Translations under genes and position numbers: made by a program | Shown: piece after piece, positions 1-10,996 of the stretch | Numbering within the stretch: position 1 is the first letter of the stretch | Layout of the letters: each line of letters begins with the position of its first letter | The notes under the pieces: generated by a model | What the model was told of the DNA's origin: nothing | What the model saw: only the letters and a program-made list of their open reading frames with translations | Databases searched by the model: none | Origin: Daldinia sp. FL1419 | Taxonomy: Eukaryota; Ascomycota; Sordariomycetes; Xylariales; Hypoxylaceae | Direction: 5' to 3' | Assembly: GCA_025201765.1 (NCBI GenBank) | Contig: MU623417.1 | Location: 1-64,000, forward strand | Length of the DNA stretch: 64,000 nucleotides

Positions 1-1990
1 TATTAATAAAAGACATATAAAAATAATATTATTATAACCTTATTTATATAATAATTAATAAATCTTATATCTAATAATTTATTTTTTTAAAACTTTAATA
101 ACAATATAATAATATTATTTAATATAAAAATAAAAATTATTTAAAATTATATTCTTATTATAATATTAATATTATTAAATTAAAAGAAATAATATTATTA
201 TAATTATAAATTATAAATTATTAAAAATAATTAATAATAAAATTAAATAACCAATTTAAATCTTATATTTTTTTAATTTTATTAAATATTATAATATATA
301 TATTATTTATAAATTAAAAAAAACTAACATCTTAATTAACTATTTATTTAAACTATTAAAAATAATATATATTAAATTTCATTTAATAATTAATAAAAAA
401 TAATAACATATTATAAAATATTTATATAAATTAAATTAACTTAATTTATAAATAATATATAAATATTTGAAATTAAATACAAAACAACTTTTATATTTTA
501 AAAAAAAATAAATTTATAATCATTTTATGGTATATAAAAGTAAATTATATAAAATTTTAATACATAAATGAGCACCTAACAATCTACCACATATAACAAA
601 ATTAACTTATAAAACAATAACTTTTTAAAAAATATTAAATTATAATAAATTATTAATCTATATACACTCATTACACATAAATTATAAATATCCTATTATA
701 AAAATATTTCAATAAAAAATATTAAAAAAATACTAATACCCAAATTTAATACTAACTATATAAAAAATAATAATAAAATATCCTAACTACTAATTAATAA
801 AAAAACCAAATCTTATACTACCCAATTTATAACCTATCCAACTACCTACACCTTTAACTAAATAAACAATCAACCATACATCAATATATACTATTATAAT
901 ATTAATAATTATTAAATATACCATAAAATAAACCATAATTATAATTATACCAAATATATTATTCATTAATTATATATTATTATTAAAATTAATTAATAAT
1001 ATTTTTAATTATTTATAAAAATAAATTAACAATAATATAAATAATTTCATAAACTATAATATTAAATAATAAATTAAAAACCACAGATCTACAATTAAAA
1101 CAATTATTTCATTACATCCTAAAACTAATAAAAAAATAAAAAAAATAAATAAAAATATTAAATAAATTATACTCCAAAAATATTATATAAATCCATTTAT
1201 AACCTCTTTAATTAAATTATTTAAATATATATTAATAATCTATAATTACACTCCAAAACAAAAAAAATATAATAATTATTTCCTCCTATTTAATATATAA
1301 TTATTATAATTTTAACAACCCCCCAATTTTACTAAATATAACCACAAAATTAATAAAGAAAAAAAAACATTTATAATTAAATTAATTATGAAATATAAGG
1401 TTCTATTAATTTATAACCAATTTAATAATATTAAATTATTCAAAAATTAAATATACATTTATTTATAAAAAAAAAAAAATTTAATACAAACTTATATATC
1501 CAAAAATTAAGTATTGCAAATATATTAATAAACATTTAAATACAAATTTTATTATAATAATCCTTAAATTATAACAAATTATCATTTAAATAATATATAT
1601 AAAATTTAAAATTTTAAAAATATAAAATTATAAAATAAATATAATAATATAAACCTATTTCTAATTTATATTAATAACAAACACCCAATATAAAACATAT
1701 AATATATTAACAAATATATATTAAAATAAAAAAGAATTAAATTTATATATTTAATAATATAAATAAAATATTAATATATAAATTAATTAAAAAAATTATA
1801 TATAATATTTAAAAATAAATATTTTAAAATAAAAAAAATAATATAAATTTTATTAAAAATATAAACCACCTAACCCAATACAATTATATATTACTTAAGG
1901 CTAAACCTAATATAAATATCCACATCACAAACTTAATATAGATTTTTAAAAAATATATAATTAATTTATTATTAGTATAAACTTATTTAA
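1..1990. repeat. AT-rich, G-depleted block, probably a RIP-mutated transposon relic
   Basis: This stretch is almost entirely A and T. The remaining GC is nearly all C on the plus strand, and by eye only about twenty G bases occur in the whole block. No open reading frame survives and no transposon family can be recognised. The composition changes sharply to normal at about 2.0 kb. Such blocks in ascomycete genomes are usually repeats mutated by RIP. The extreme loss of G with retention of C implies that deamination acted overwhelmingly on one strand. The element may extend beyond the left edge of the window. Confidence 0.75.
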
Positions 1991-2661
1991 ATTTTAGTTA
2001 TTATATGATAATTAATGCCCCAAATTTTAGATGAAACTACCTAAACACATAACATCACTAAATAAATGCCAAATGGCAATATTGTTTTATACGAAATGTA
2101 CCGGGTACCTACCTAGCATGTAGGTAACACAAAGGTACCTATTCGAAACGTAGATCGAATAGAAACGCGCATATGCCATATGGATCCATAGGTACCTACC
2201 TATGGTTACCTTGGTACTTGGGTATCTACATTAGGTAACTGGAGCACGGTAACGCGGTACAAGAACGATCGTTGGTACCTAACAGCACAGCTTACAGTAG
2301 ATGACCCATAATAATATCCTTGAACGTTACCCCTGAATGTTATCCCTGAATATAATAAGAACCCCTAATCATTGCGGGGGATTGACCAGATGGGACCCTC
2401 ATTACGTGTATTTCAGGGCTGTGACTTGCTAGAGATACAGCGCCTAACGCACAGCTCATATAAACAAATACGAACAAAGTGGAATAGATAAATAATTAAC
2501 TCCCAGTCCTCAACATTTTATCTCCCATTTCATTTATCTTTTTCAATATATACTTCCTAAACTATCGCTAAGCCAAAGCCAAAAGAAGAAAAGAAGAAAA
2601 TAAAAACAGCCATCACTTATTATCAAAATCATCATCAACGTCATTATCATCATTCATCAAT
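1991..2661. other. Intergenic region upstream of the VWA-like gene
   Basis: This is the transition from AT-rich DNA to normal composition. It holds several GGTACC/ACCTACCTA-type short palindromic repeats (about 2100-2280) and a short direct repeat around CCCTGAATGTTA (about 2330-2352). A pyrimidine- and A-rich leader runs up to the start codon at 2662. No gene was seen. Confidence 0.5.
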
Positions 2662-3459
2662 ATGGCCACTTACACCAACGACGACGATACCGCCGGTGTT
2701 CCTCAGGCACCTGGCGCCGAACACACCGAATTGCTCTCTTTTCTACAATACTTTGAGACTTTGTTCGTTATCGACGACTCTTCCAACATGAAGCGCCAAT
2801 GGAGCGACGTATCCTCTCTCATTCAAGCCGTCGCTCCGGTTTGTCTTAAATACGATGAAAACGGTGTCGACCTCTATTTCATCAACCACAGGCCCATGCT
2901 CTACTTTCCCGGCATGTCTGTGCGCAAGTCGGGATACAACCACATCGGAAAGGTTCACAGCGACACCGGAAAGCGGGACAGCACGCAAAACATATTCCAA
3001 GGCGTTAAACCCGGCGGCGGATGCAAGCTGGGCTCTCGTCTAAAGAAGATCTTGGCCTGGTACATTGAGCAGCTCAAGTTAGATCCCCAGCGACCTCCCC
3101 TTAACGTCATCGTCATTACTGCCGGCATATCAGACGACGACTTCGCAGCGCCTTTGCTAGAGATAGCCAAAGAGTTGGATAGCATGAATGCACCCGCACA
3201 CCAACTAGGCGTGATGCTTTTCCAGTTAGGTGACAACGAGGAGGCGCGTAAGAAGTTTGAGCACGCAGACGACGAGATGTGGAAGCAAGCAGGGACACGC
3301 GACATTGTCGATACGGTGGCGTGGCGTGGTTGGCCTGCTAGCTTTGGATCGGACGACATGGTAAAGGCTGTATTGGGCGCTGTGTCGAAGAAGATGGACG
3401 GAGCAAAGACGGCTCTGGCTGGAACGGCGCCCCCGAAACGCCACGAAACGACCCTCTAA
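2662..3459 (+). CDS. VWA-like domain protein, single exon (265 aa)
   Basis: This intronless gene encodes 265 residues. After an acidic N-terminus, the segment LFVIDDSSNM (about residues 34-43) resembles the first MIDAS strand of a von Willebrand factor A domain. Its DxSxS signature is degenerate (DDSSN). A later hydrophobic strand, NVIVITAGISDD, and the alternating helix/strand pattern also fit a VWA fold. Many ascomycetes have uncharacterised proteins of this size and type; no enzymatic motif, signal peptide or membrane segment is visible. Molecular partners are unknown. The gene lies about 0.7 kb from a RIP-like block but is itself of normal composition with no lesions. The start is the first ATG after a pyrimidine-rich leader. 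Confidence 0.75.
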   Translation: MATYTNDDDTAGVPQAPGAEHTELLSFLQYFETLFVIDDSSNMKRQWSDVSSLIQAVAPVCLKYDENGVDLYFINHRPMLYFPGMSVRKSGYNHIGKVHSDTGKRDSTQNIFQGVKPGGGCKLGSRLKKILAWYIEQLKLDPQRPPLNVIVITAGISDDDFAAPLLEIAKELDSMNAPAHQLGVMLFQLGDNEEARKKFEHADDEMWKQAGTRDIVDTVAWRGWPASFGSDDMVKAVLGAVSKKMDGAKTALAGTAPPKRHETTL

Positions 3460-4608
3460 GTTGGCGCGTTCTAGACTTACGAAAAAATAGTTCCCGTGGA
3501 TACACGGATGAGCTTCACGGATTTCACACACCTGCCCCCGAGCGCATTATCTATTCTCTAAAGAGATCAGCTACATAATGGTCGAGTAGCTAGCTAATAG
3601 CTTAGAAACCCGTCTCGTATATCATACTTTTCGATACCCATTCACGCCAATTTCTGGGACTTGCCAAAGTTATCGTCTCGGATCCCGAGTCTGTATGCCA
3701 TGTCTGAATCTTTTACACCTTGATGAGTAGATGTGATGTAATTCTTAAACGCGGTAGACATGTGCGCAATTTCTTTCAAATGCGCCTCCTTGACTTCCGG
3801 GATCGAATCCTCAACGGAAACGCCCCTTTCTCTAGCCTTCTTAGAATCGTAGAGCGCGAGAGCGACGGCGGATTGGAAAGCTGATAGTGCGGACGTAAAA
3901 GTCAGCAAATGCGGACTCGAGACAGAGCAGTCAACTTACCATTCCGAATTTCGCGGCCATTCCATTCCAACTTCTTGATCTCTTCGCTCTTGCGCACGTA
4001 TTCCTTGGCGTCGTATTCGTAATGGATATCTGGACCGCCGTGCTTATGGTCTTCCTTGAGTTTTCGGAAGAGGTTATTCCAAATCTGCTCCCGCGCTGCG
4101 TCGTCGAGGGGCTCGTAACCAATCGCCACGTGGATACGAGACAGGAAGGCTTCGTCAAAGTCACCTACACGATTAGTAGTCAGGAATAGGATTCCTTGGA
4201 AGTATTCCAGCGCGCGTAAGAAGACTTCGTTCAAGGTTAGCTACTCTCTCACTCCTCGTTCGAATATAGACATGGCGGATGCGATCTTACTCGACACGAT
4301 GCTGTTTCGTTTGAGATCGTTGCTTGAGCGCCGTTCGAGGTATACATCAGCCTCGTCCAGCAGCACGATAGCATCCCAACTATTTGCATCCCTAAAGAAC
4401 TTGAGCAGATTCCTCTCCAGCTCGACTGGTTCGTGTCCCAGATCGGCTGCGGTGATGCTGAGTAACGGACTCTTCGTGTATTCAGCAACAGACTCTAGGG
4501 TGGTATTAGTATCTTATATTTCACCCCACGACATAAACATGATTCTCACCAGCTGTTAGAGTCTTCCCAGTACCCGGGGGTCCGTGCAGGAGGAATATTT
4601 GACCCTCA

Positions 4609-4630
4609 GGGGATGTTTTGTTGCATAAGC
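4609..4630 (+). repeat. Left terminal inverted repeat
   Basis: This 22-bp repeat is the exact reverse complement of 5338-5359. Similarity stops immediately inside it, apart from scattered GCTTATG motifs. Confidence 0.9.
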
Positions 4631-4889
4631 GGTGCTTTGCTTATGGCTCGTGCCAACCTTGATACATAAGTTGCTGAAATATGGTTTGATTGTGGGGCCT
4701 ATGTCTATTTTATTTTTAATGAATTAGAGTTTATTTTAATTTTTATAAGTTATGGAACGTTTGGAGTTTGTGGTTTATTGGTTTATGTTTATTAAAGTTA
4801 TTTTGAAGTTATTTGTAATTTTGTTATTGTTATTTGTTGTAATTATATATTTAGTATATATAATTAATATTAAATATATTGTAATTTAA

Positions 4890-5120
4890 TTATTAAGTAT
4901 GTTGTAATTTAATTATTAAGTATGTTATAATTTAATTATTAAGTATGCTGTAGTTTAATCATTAAGTATGTTGTAATTTAATTATTAAGTATGTTGTAAT
5001 TTAATTATTAAGTATGTTGTAGTTTAATTATTAAATATGTTATAATTTAATTATTAAGTATGTTATAATTTAATTATTAAATATGTTGTAGTTCAATTAT
5101 TAAGTATGTTGTAATATAGG
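4890..5120 (+). repeat. 23-bp minisatellite inside the transposon
   Basis: About ten head-to-tail copies of a 23-bp AT-rich unit beginning ATTAAGTATGTTGTA are present. Copies differ mainly by A/G transitions (TTGTAA/TTATAA/TTGTAG, AAGTATG/AAATATG). Confidence 0.85.
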
Positions 5121-5337
5121 GTATTAAAGCTTTAAAATTAAATAAGTGCATTTAAAAAGCATTTTTTGAGGTGCTTTTCGTTTTTGGAAAAATTTAAGTA
5201 GATTGATTAATATTTATTGGATACATGAAAAAGTATTGTGGAATTGCAAATAAGCCAAATTTTGGTGGGGATAAGTTAAGCAATACCCCAAGAACACATA
5301 GTTGATGCTTATGCTTACCCCCTATAAGTTTTTCCAT

Positions 5338-5359
5338 GCTTATGCAACAAAACATCCCC
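5338..5359 (-). repeat. Right terminal inverted repeat
   Basis: This is the reverse complement of 4609-4630. It is followed directly by the TCA target-site copy at 5360-5362. Confidence 0.9.
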
Positions 5360-7703
5360 TCACCCTTTCCATGGATGAAATCCGCGCTGAACAACTCTGC
5401 TTGGCTTTTGCTGTCCGTGTAGGTCTGGGCGATCGCTTTTATCGTGTTCTTGTTTGTTTCGGGCCTCATTACCAACTGGTCAATCGAGTCTTTGGAAATT
5501 CTTGGGGGAGAAAGGCCGCTGACATCAATCAAATCTAGGTCTCAAATTAGCAAACATACCGTCCCCTGAGTCTTGGATTCCTATATCTACGTACCGTATG
5601 TGCGGTCTTTCAGAATAAACCCAAACATGTGAGACATGCATAGGAAGTATTGATGATCCGAAAGGCCCTCGCACTTCTTCGGATCGATATTGTCATAGTC
5701 GCCGAACGTTCCGGATACATATTTTTCTTTCCCGACATCTGCTTCAATGCAGTGATGGCATTCGCAATGTGGTGTTTTCGCTCGCTCTTTAATATCGCTC
5801 TCGTAATCATCTATGTCTAGTGCCCAGCTTTCCATTATATCCAAATCAGCTTGATCCCAACTATTCCATGGATGAGACTCGTGTTCAACGACCACCCTGG
5901 CTCGATTATACTAAAGTCCTGTTAGGGAAGCCGCCTACAACCACATAAATCGTGTAGAGGGGTTTGCCCACCCTTTTCCAGCCAGGTTTTAATCCTGAAC
6001 CGGTATACTCTAAGAAAGCAGGTCCTTTTGAACAGCGAAAAAACATTTTCCCTCGTTCGATAAGTTCCCTTCGCCGCGCGCCGCCGTCGGTATTGTCGTG
6101 AAACCTTGTCGGAAATAATGGCAATGATGTTATGTTCCGCTCGTTATCGAAGACTGGTATATCAACATATTTGGACCTTCTTTTAATTACCTTGCCATCG
6201 TACGCGAGGTTCCATAGCCGGACAGAGTAGCTCTCGACGTTGATAGACCACATCCCTGAAAAGACGTGTTCAACTCCTTTAAATACCGCATCTACAACGT
6301 ATGCGTTCAACTGCCCATTTTCAAGAACGTACACATCGGATCCGGGTTTCAGCAAAAGCCAAAGTCCCGCGAATGTCGTCGCTGGTACCTTTTTGGCCCA
6401 CCTGGCTTCTAACGCCTTAACCTGAATAGTAGGCTCGCTTTCGAGGTACTGGAGTAAAAAGTCAATATGCCGATCGCATTCTGCGTTATAAGCCTCGGTA
6501 TGATTTGCCCGGATACCGTCAGTTTGAGATTTATACTCCAAGAGCTCCTGTCGATGGTAAAATAAATCCTTGTAGGGATGCGAGAACACTCCTTCTTCCA
6601 AGTCTCCGGCCTCATCTCCGGACGGAGCCTCCGAAGAATATTTCATGACTGCTCGTAGAGCATTGATCAAAAGTCGAGAGTGGATATGAAGATGCTTCTT
6701 CTGGACGCGGTCTCGGTCGCCTAACTTCGGTGCACGGTTGATCCTACGACGGGATCGGGACCGGGATCGAGACGCCTCCCGGCGGCCGCGCTCTCCCAAT
6801 AATACAGTCGTTTTTTCCTCTAGGACAGGGAGTACTTGACCCTTATTTCTCGTTGTCTTCAGAAATACGGGTTCGTCCTTGGACACGCTATATAGGAACT
6901 CGTCATCGGCATATCGATGTTTCTGATAATAATTGACCGTATACGCAGCTTTCACCTCATACTTACCCTCGGGGTTACCTTCTTCTTCACCTTTATCTTC
7001 ATCCTCATCCTCATCTTCATCAGCATCAGAAATTTCAGAAGATTCGGAAACCGAGCAACTGCGGGCCCAGGGTCTAGAATCGAGCTGGATATCAACAGTC
7101 CATCCTGGTTCGGCAAGGTGCTCCCAATAGTCGGGAAAAACAATTCTATCGCTCGAATAAAGTTGATACTTTCCCTCTTCAATTTCTTTCATTGCGTCTT
7201 CATCATTTTTAAAAGAACGTTTAATAAGCTCCTCCATTCCCTAATAGCAATGAGTACCCAATCATTCGGATAACACTGCTCATCGACGTACCTTCCAAGT
7301 CTTGCACAAGGCCCATGGTAGCATAAACTCTGTCCTAATGTTGTGCGCCAGTGTTATGAAGTTCTCAGCCGGCGCTGGTTTAGTGGGTGATTCCTCTTTA
7401 GCTGGATCTTCAGTAGCATCCTTACCCTCCGAAGATGAAGCACCATCCTCCCTAAGCTTGTCGGATACACCCTCGATCACTGTAGGAAGGGTGGTGTTAT
7501 TTTGGATGGGGATATCGGGCCCGCTAATGTCCGTAGCACCGTCTGCGGGGAGGTTAGATGAATATTAGAATAAAGGATGTGAGTCGATGCGCACCTGGTT
7601 CTAACCTTTCGAAAGTTTCCGAGTGGTGATGAACATCTCCTGAAGCATCACCCTCGTGTCCATGAAGTATATTATGCGGAGTCGAATCGGAAAGCACGTC
7701 CAT

Positions 7704-8405
7704 TGTGAGCTACGTAACTGATAAATAATAACTAGACTAACTTGGCGTATAAGACTATTAGTTCGACATGAGTGAATTATAAAGATTCAATACGGTTCAT
7801 GGCGGGGAGGGGGGGTAAAGGAGGCAAGACTACCTAGGTAGATAGGCAGTCTACGAGAAAATCTGACACAACTCAGCCTCATCATGATTCAAAACGTTAA
7901 GAGAATCTTACCTAACCTTTGCCTTAGTATAACGGCGGTGCTATTAGGATTGGGGGCCAATTCGTAAATAGGTCAAACCAATGGTAGGCTCACGATAACG
8001 TGATATTCCCAAGGAACTATATGTGAAATTATGTGATTGGAATCTTTATTGGGCTGGCTACTTACCAAATTAACAGGGGTATTTTAACACTATATTCTTT
8101 TCTGGGTCATGATGGGGAAAGGGATTCCTCTCTGACCTCCTGTCCAACCATGCAACGTCGTTTATTCGCTGGCGTTACAGCTGAAGATGACTCCCCGCCT
8201 CAGATACCCTACTTCGTTAGACACATAGCCGCATGGATGGGGATATTGGATCATGCAATATATGATGCTGCAGACAAATCCGCAGTTTTTAAAGTCAAGT
8301 CTTAACCTAGAGAGAAGCAGAAACTCGAGGATTTTATCTATCATTATATACCTAGACTACCCTCTTTCAAAGGCGATTGATTACCTAGGTGAGGATAATT
8401 ATCTT
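7704..8405. other. Divergent intergenic region
   Basis: The region separates the start of the AAA+ gene (minus strand) from the start of the DUF7708 gene (plus strand). It holds a G-rich tract (about 7802-7816) and a CTACCTAGGTAG palindrome near 7830. No additional gene was seen. Confidence 0.4.
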
Positions 8406-10451
8406 ATGCCAACTCTTAAGATGACTAGTTCGCAGTCACTTCTCCGCGACCCAGAAGCGGATGCGCTCGAAGGTCAACGTATCATTCGCCGGTTCACAGG
8501 TGAGCTTGCAGGTTCAAACGAGCTCGAGCGATCAACCAAGGCAGCACAAGCCGAAATCGATGAGGAGGAAGAGGAAGATGAGAGGTTACGATTGAAATTA
8601 CTCTATGAAAACCCGGATAGTCGTAAGATTCAGTAATAACATCGCCCGTCATCTTATTTATAGGTGGTGCATTAGATACTCAGACAGTTTTGCAGGTCAA
8701 AAGACTTCGTCGCCTCAGAAATTGCAAAGGATGCGCTGCTTAAAATGGTCAATAAGTTCATTGAAAATGAGAAACCCTCAACATTAAAGCGTGTGGGATT
8801 CTCGCATAAGTCCGCAAAGTCGAAGGCAAGCAGTATGCTCCTCGATATGGTGGAAAGCGATCCAAAGGAACTCGAGGCATCAATCGACGATCTAGAGGAA
8901 AGCTGGAAGCAGAAAAATGGACGCGTAAGCTAGGCGATGTGCCTCATAACTCACAAGCTCGTCCTGACATCTAATTCCATAGATATATCGAGTTTTCAAA
9001 CGATTGTGTAAGACACTAGACGACCATAAAGCGGTGTTTTCGATATTTCCATCGCAGAATGAATACGTTTCGATTTTGTGCTCGAGCATTTCTTGTCTCG
9101 TAAAGGTATACGCCGCCACCCAACGATCCCCAGGTGAACAATAAAATCTAACAAAGGAAGCCAGGCAGCTAAGAATCATAGCGAAATTGCTGAGACGTTG
9201 TCCGATTCCATTCGCCGTATCTCGGAAACCGTCGCTAGAGCTTCAAAAAACATATTGATATTCAAGACTCAGGCAATAAGACGGAAGCTCGCGGAGATTT
9301 ACGCAATCATGTTTAAATTCTACCATAGAACAATGCAGTGGTATCTGCATTCAAAGTTGACGAGGGCGTTTATCTCTTTTAATGAGAATCTAAAGGGAAG
9401 CTTCGAAAGTACCGAGAAAGAGCTTGATAAAGAAATCGAAGAACTGTACCGCGAAGCACAGATTAGCCAGCACGCCATGGTCGCAATTCTGTCCGGCGAT
9501 GTCAAGCGCCTGAGTGCTGAGCTACGCTACCAGCGAATGCATTACGAGGTTACAGATACCACGGCCGGCCGTCGGATGATAAACCTCATGGAGGCAAGTT
9601 GGGACGGAAGTCAGTTTCCCAGACGACCGCATCAAATCGAGCCCGATAGTCAAAGCTTGCTTGCCATTGAACCGATGCTGCACTCCCAAGATTCAGCTGA
9701 GAACATCACGACACGCGCTCAAGCCCGGACTTATAGCTCAACCATAGAGCAGTTTATTATAGGTGATGAAGGTCCAGGCAAATTCAGTACAGGTCAGCTC
9801 TGGGTCGCTGAAGATGAAGTCCTACCGAAACTGCGTGACTGGATGGTCGAGGGCCAGACGGCGCGCATGTTATGGATATCTAGCCCCTATGAGCCAGGGG
9901 GCATCTCAAGTGCGCACGCGTCGGCGTTAGCCGTCGTAGCCGCAGCGTGGCAAGCAAAAGCACCCTTGATCTCGCACTTTTGCCAGCGCCCGCGGTGGGA
10001 TAAACTGCGCGCGGGTATGGGCATCGAACAAGTAGGATTGGTGGGTTTGGTATACAGTTTAATCTCACAGTTGCTCCAGTTTAGCCAAGATGAAGATACC
10101 CTCGACATCGGGGAAGACGTATTCAAGATGCTGAACGGAGAGAAGAAATCTTGGGATACTAGTTTAAAGGTCCTAGGGGTATTGCTAAGCCATACGAATG
10201 TACTGAAATATTGTGTTATCGACGGACTAAACGAACTCGAGTTGGGAGACGGAGGTCAGTGGTGTCAACAATTATTAGATGTCTTATTTAGTCAGCAGCA
10301 ACTAAAGGGGGCGGGATACAATATCCTTTTTACCACAGCTGGCCAGTCGCGCATTCTGGCTTCTAGAGTAGCCGTAAGGGATAGGCATCTTGCAACAAGA
10401 CCTGCAAGAGAATTGGCTAGATGGGGAAGGAGAATCGAGCTAGAGCTCTGA
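8406..10451 (+). CDS. DUF7708/STAND-like (NLR-type) protein with degenerate P-loop
   Basis: Exons are 8406-8622, 8704-8924, 8983-9105 and 9165-10451 (615 aa); an in-frame ATG at 8421 is an alternative start. The N-terminus is charged. It is followed by a helical region (FVASEIAKDALLKMVNKF ... LVKAAKNHSEIAETLSDSI...MFKFYHRTMQWY) that I recognise as the DUF7708 module found at the N-terminus of many fungal STAND proteins. After about residue 370, a NACHT-like segment shows WISSPYEPGG where a P-loop would be, but with no GKT/S. Later strands CVIDGLNEL and NILFTTAGQSR resemble Walker B and sensor strands. The protein ends soon after, with no C-terminal repeats. The family is thought to act in non-self recognition or signalling; a role here is inference. 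The first splice junction is the least certain part of the model. Confidence 0.7.
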
Positions 10452-10996
10452 TACCTAGGACAGATTAATCGACAGTCGAGTGTATCATATCGGTTGAGGA
10501 TAGGGAAGGGGAGTAAATGGGTTACGCATCTGTGCCAGGGGTAGCTACGCGTGAGCGTGAGATTTCCCGTCAAGAGATCGACTGCTCCCTAGAGTATACC
10601 GACCCCTGAGAAACACATAGCAAACAGGCCACCACAGATCTCATGAGTTCGCCTCGCTGCTAGCTTCACTAAAATGGAATATAAGAACCTTTTCATGAAA
10701 TAAATGACGTTTACACAGGCCAGCACCCCGGCTATGTTGCCCACTCCACGCACGTACATTTAGCCGGAACCGTGGCAGGCCTACGGTTCTTAGGACGAAC
10801 ATATGGTCAGATGATTTGGACACATTTACATATCTTGCATTATAACTGGGATGTAATGGCTTTTTACGGCTTATACCTGTCCCTTATTGAATGTTCGGTT
10901 CCATGTTAGACTCCTCGGTTTTATCTTCACTCTACTTATCCACAGCATCTCCGATCATCGCATGGGTCAAGTTCGTCGCTGCTACTATCTATCATA
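10452..10996. other. Intergenic region, no gene seen
   Basis: This tandem intergenic space holds the 3' end of the DUF7708 gene and the promoter of the SET-domain gene. No conserved element was recognised. Confidence 0.4.

Larger units (their letters stand above)
4609..5359. mobile_element. MITE-like non-autonomous DNA transposon, 751 bp, inserted in the AAA+ gene
   Basis: The element has 22-bp perfect terminal inverted repeats, starting GGGGATGTTTTG at 4609 and ending CAAAACATCCCC at 5359. It is flanked by the direct repeat TCA (4606-4608 and 5360-5362). Removing the element plus one TCA joins the AAA+ reading frame exactly. There is no transposase reading frame. The interior is AT-rich and depleted of C on the plus strand, and it contains a 23-bp minisatellite. 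A 3-bp target duplication with GGG-starting ends recalls PIF/Harbinger-like MITEs, although those usually duplicate TWA; the superfamily is therefore uncertain. Confidence 0.9.
3642..7703 (-). pseudogene. AAA+ ATPase with N-terminal DUF7025-type region, disrupted by a 751-bp element
   Basis: Exons on the minus strand are 7703-7595, 7542-7292, 7240-5972, 5910-5595, 5534-4550 (interrupted by the element), 4494-4291, 4224-3940 and 3880-3642. Without the inserted element and one target-site copy, the exons sum to 968 codons with no other lesion. The N-terminal half (TTFAGLWLLLKPGSDVYV region) matches the DUF7025-type domain of fungal AAA proteins. The C-terminal half has Walker A GPPGTGKT (about residue 715), Walker B VLLDEAD, and the sensor/arginine-finger stretch LTTNRVG...SRIH. 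The insertion sits a few residues before Walker A. Read-through would stop at 5194-5196, giving about 761 residues and no ATPase core. The family is probably an ATP-driven remodelling protein; its substrate is unknown. Some alleles may still be intact. Confidence 0.85.
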
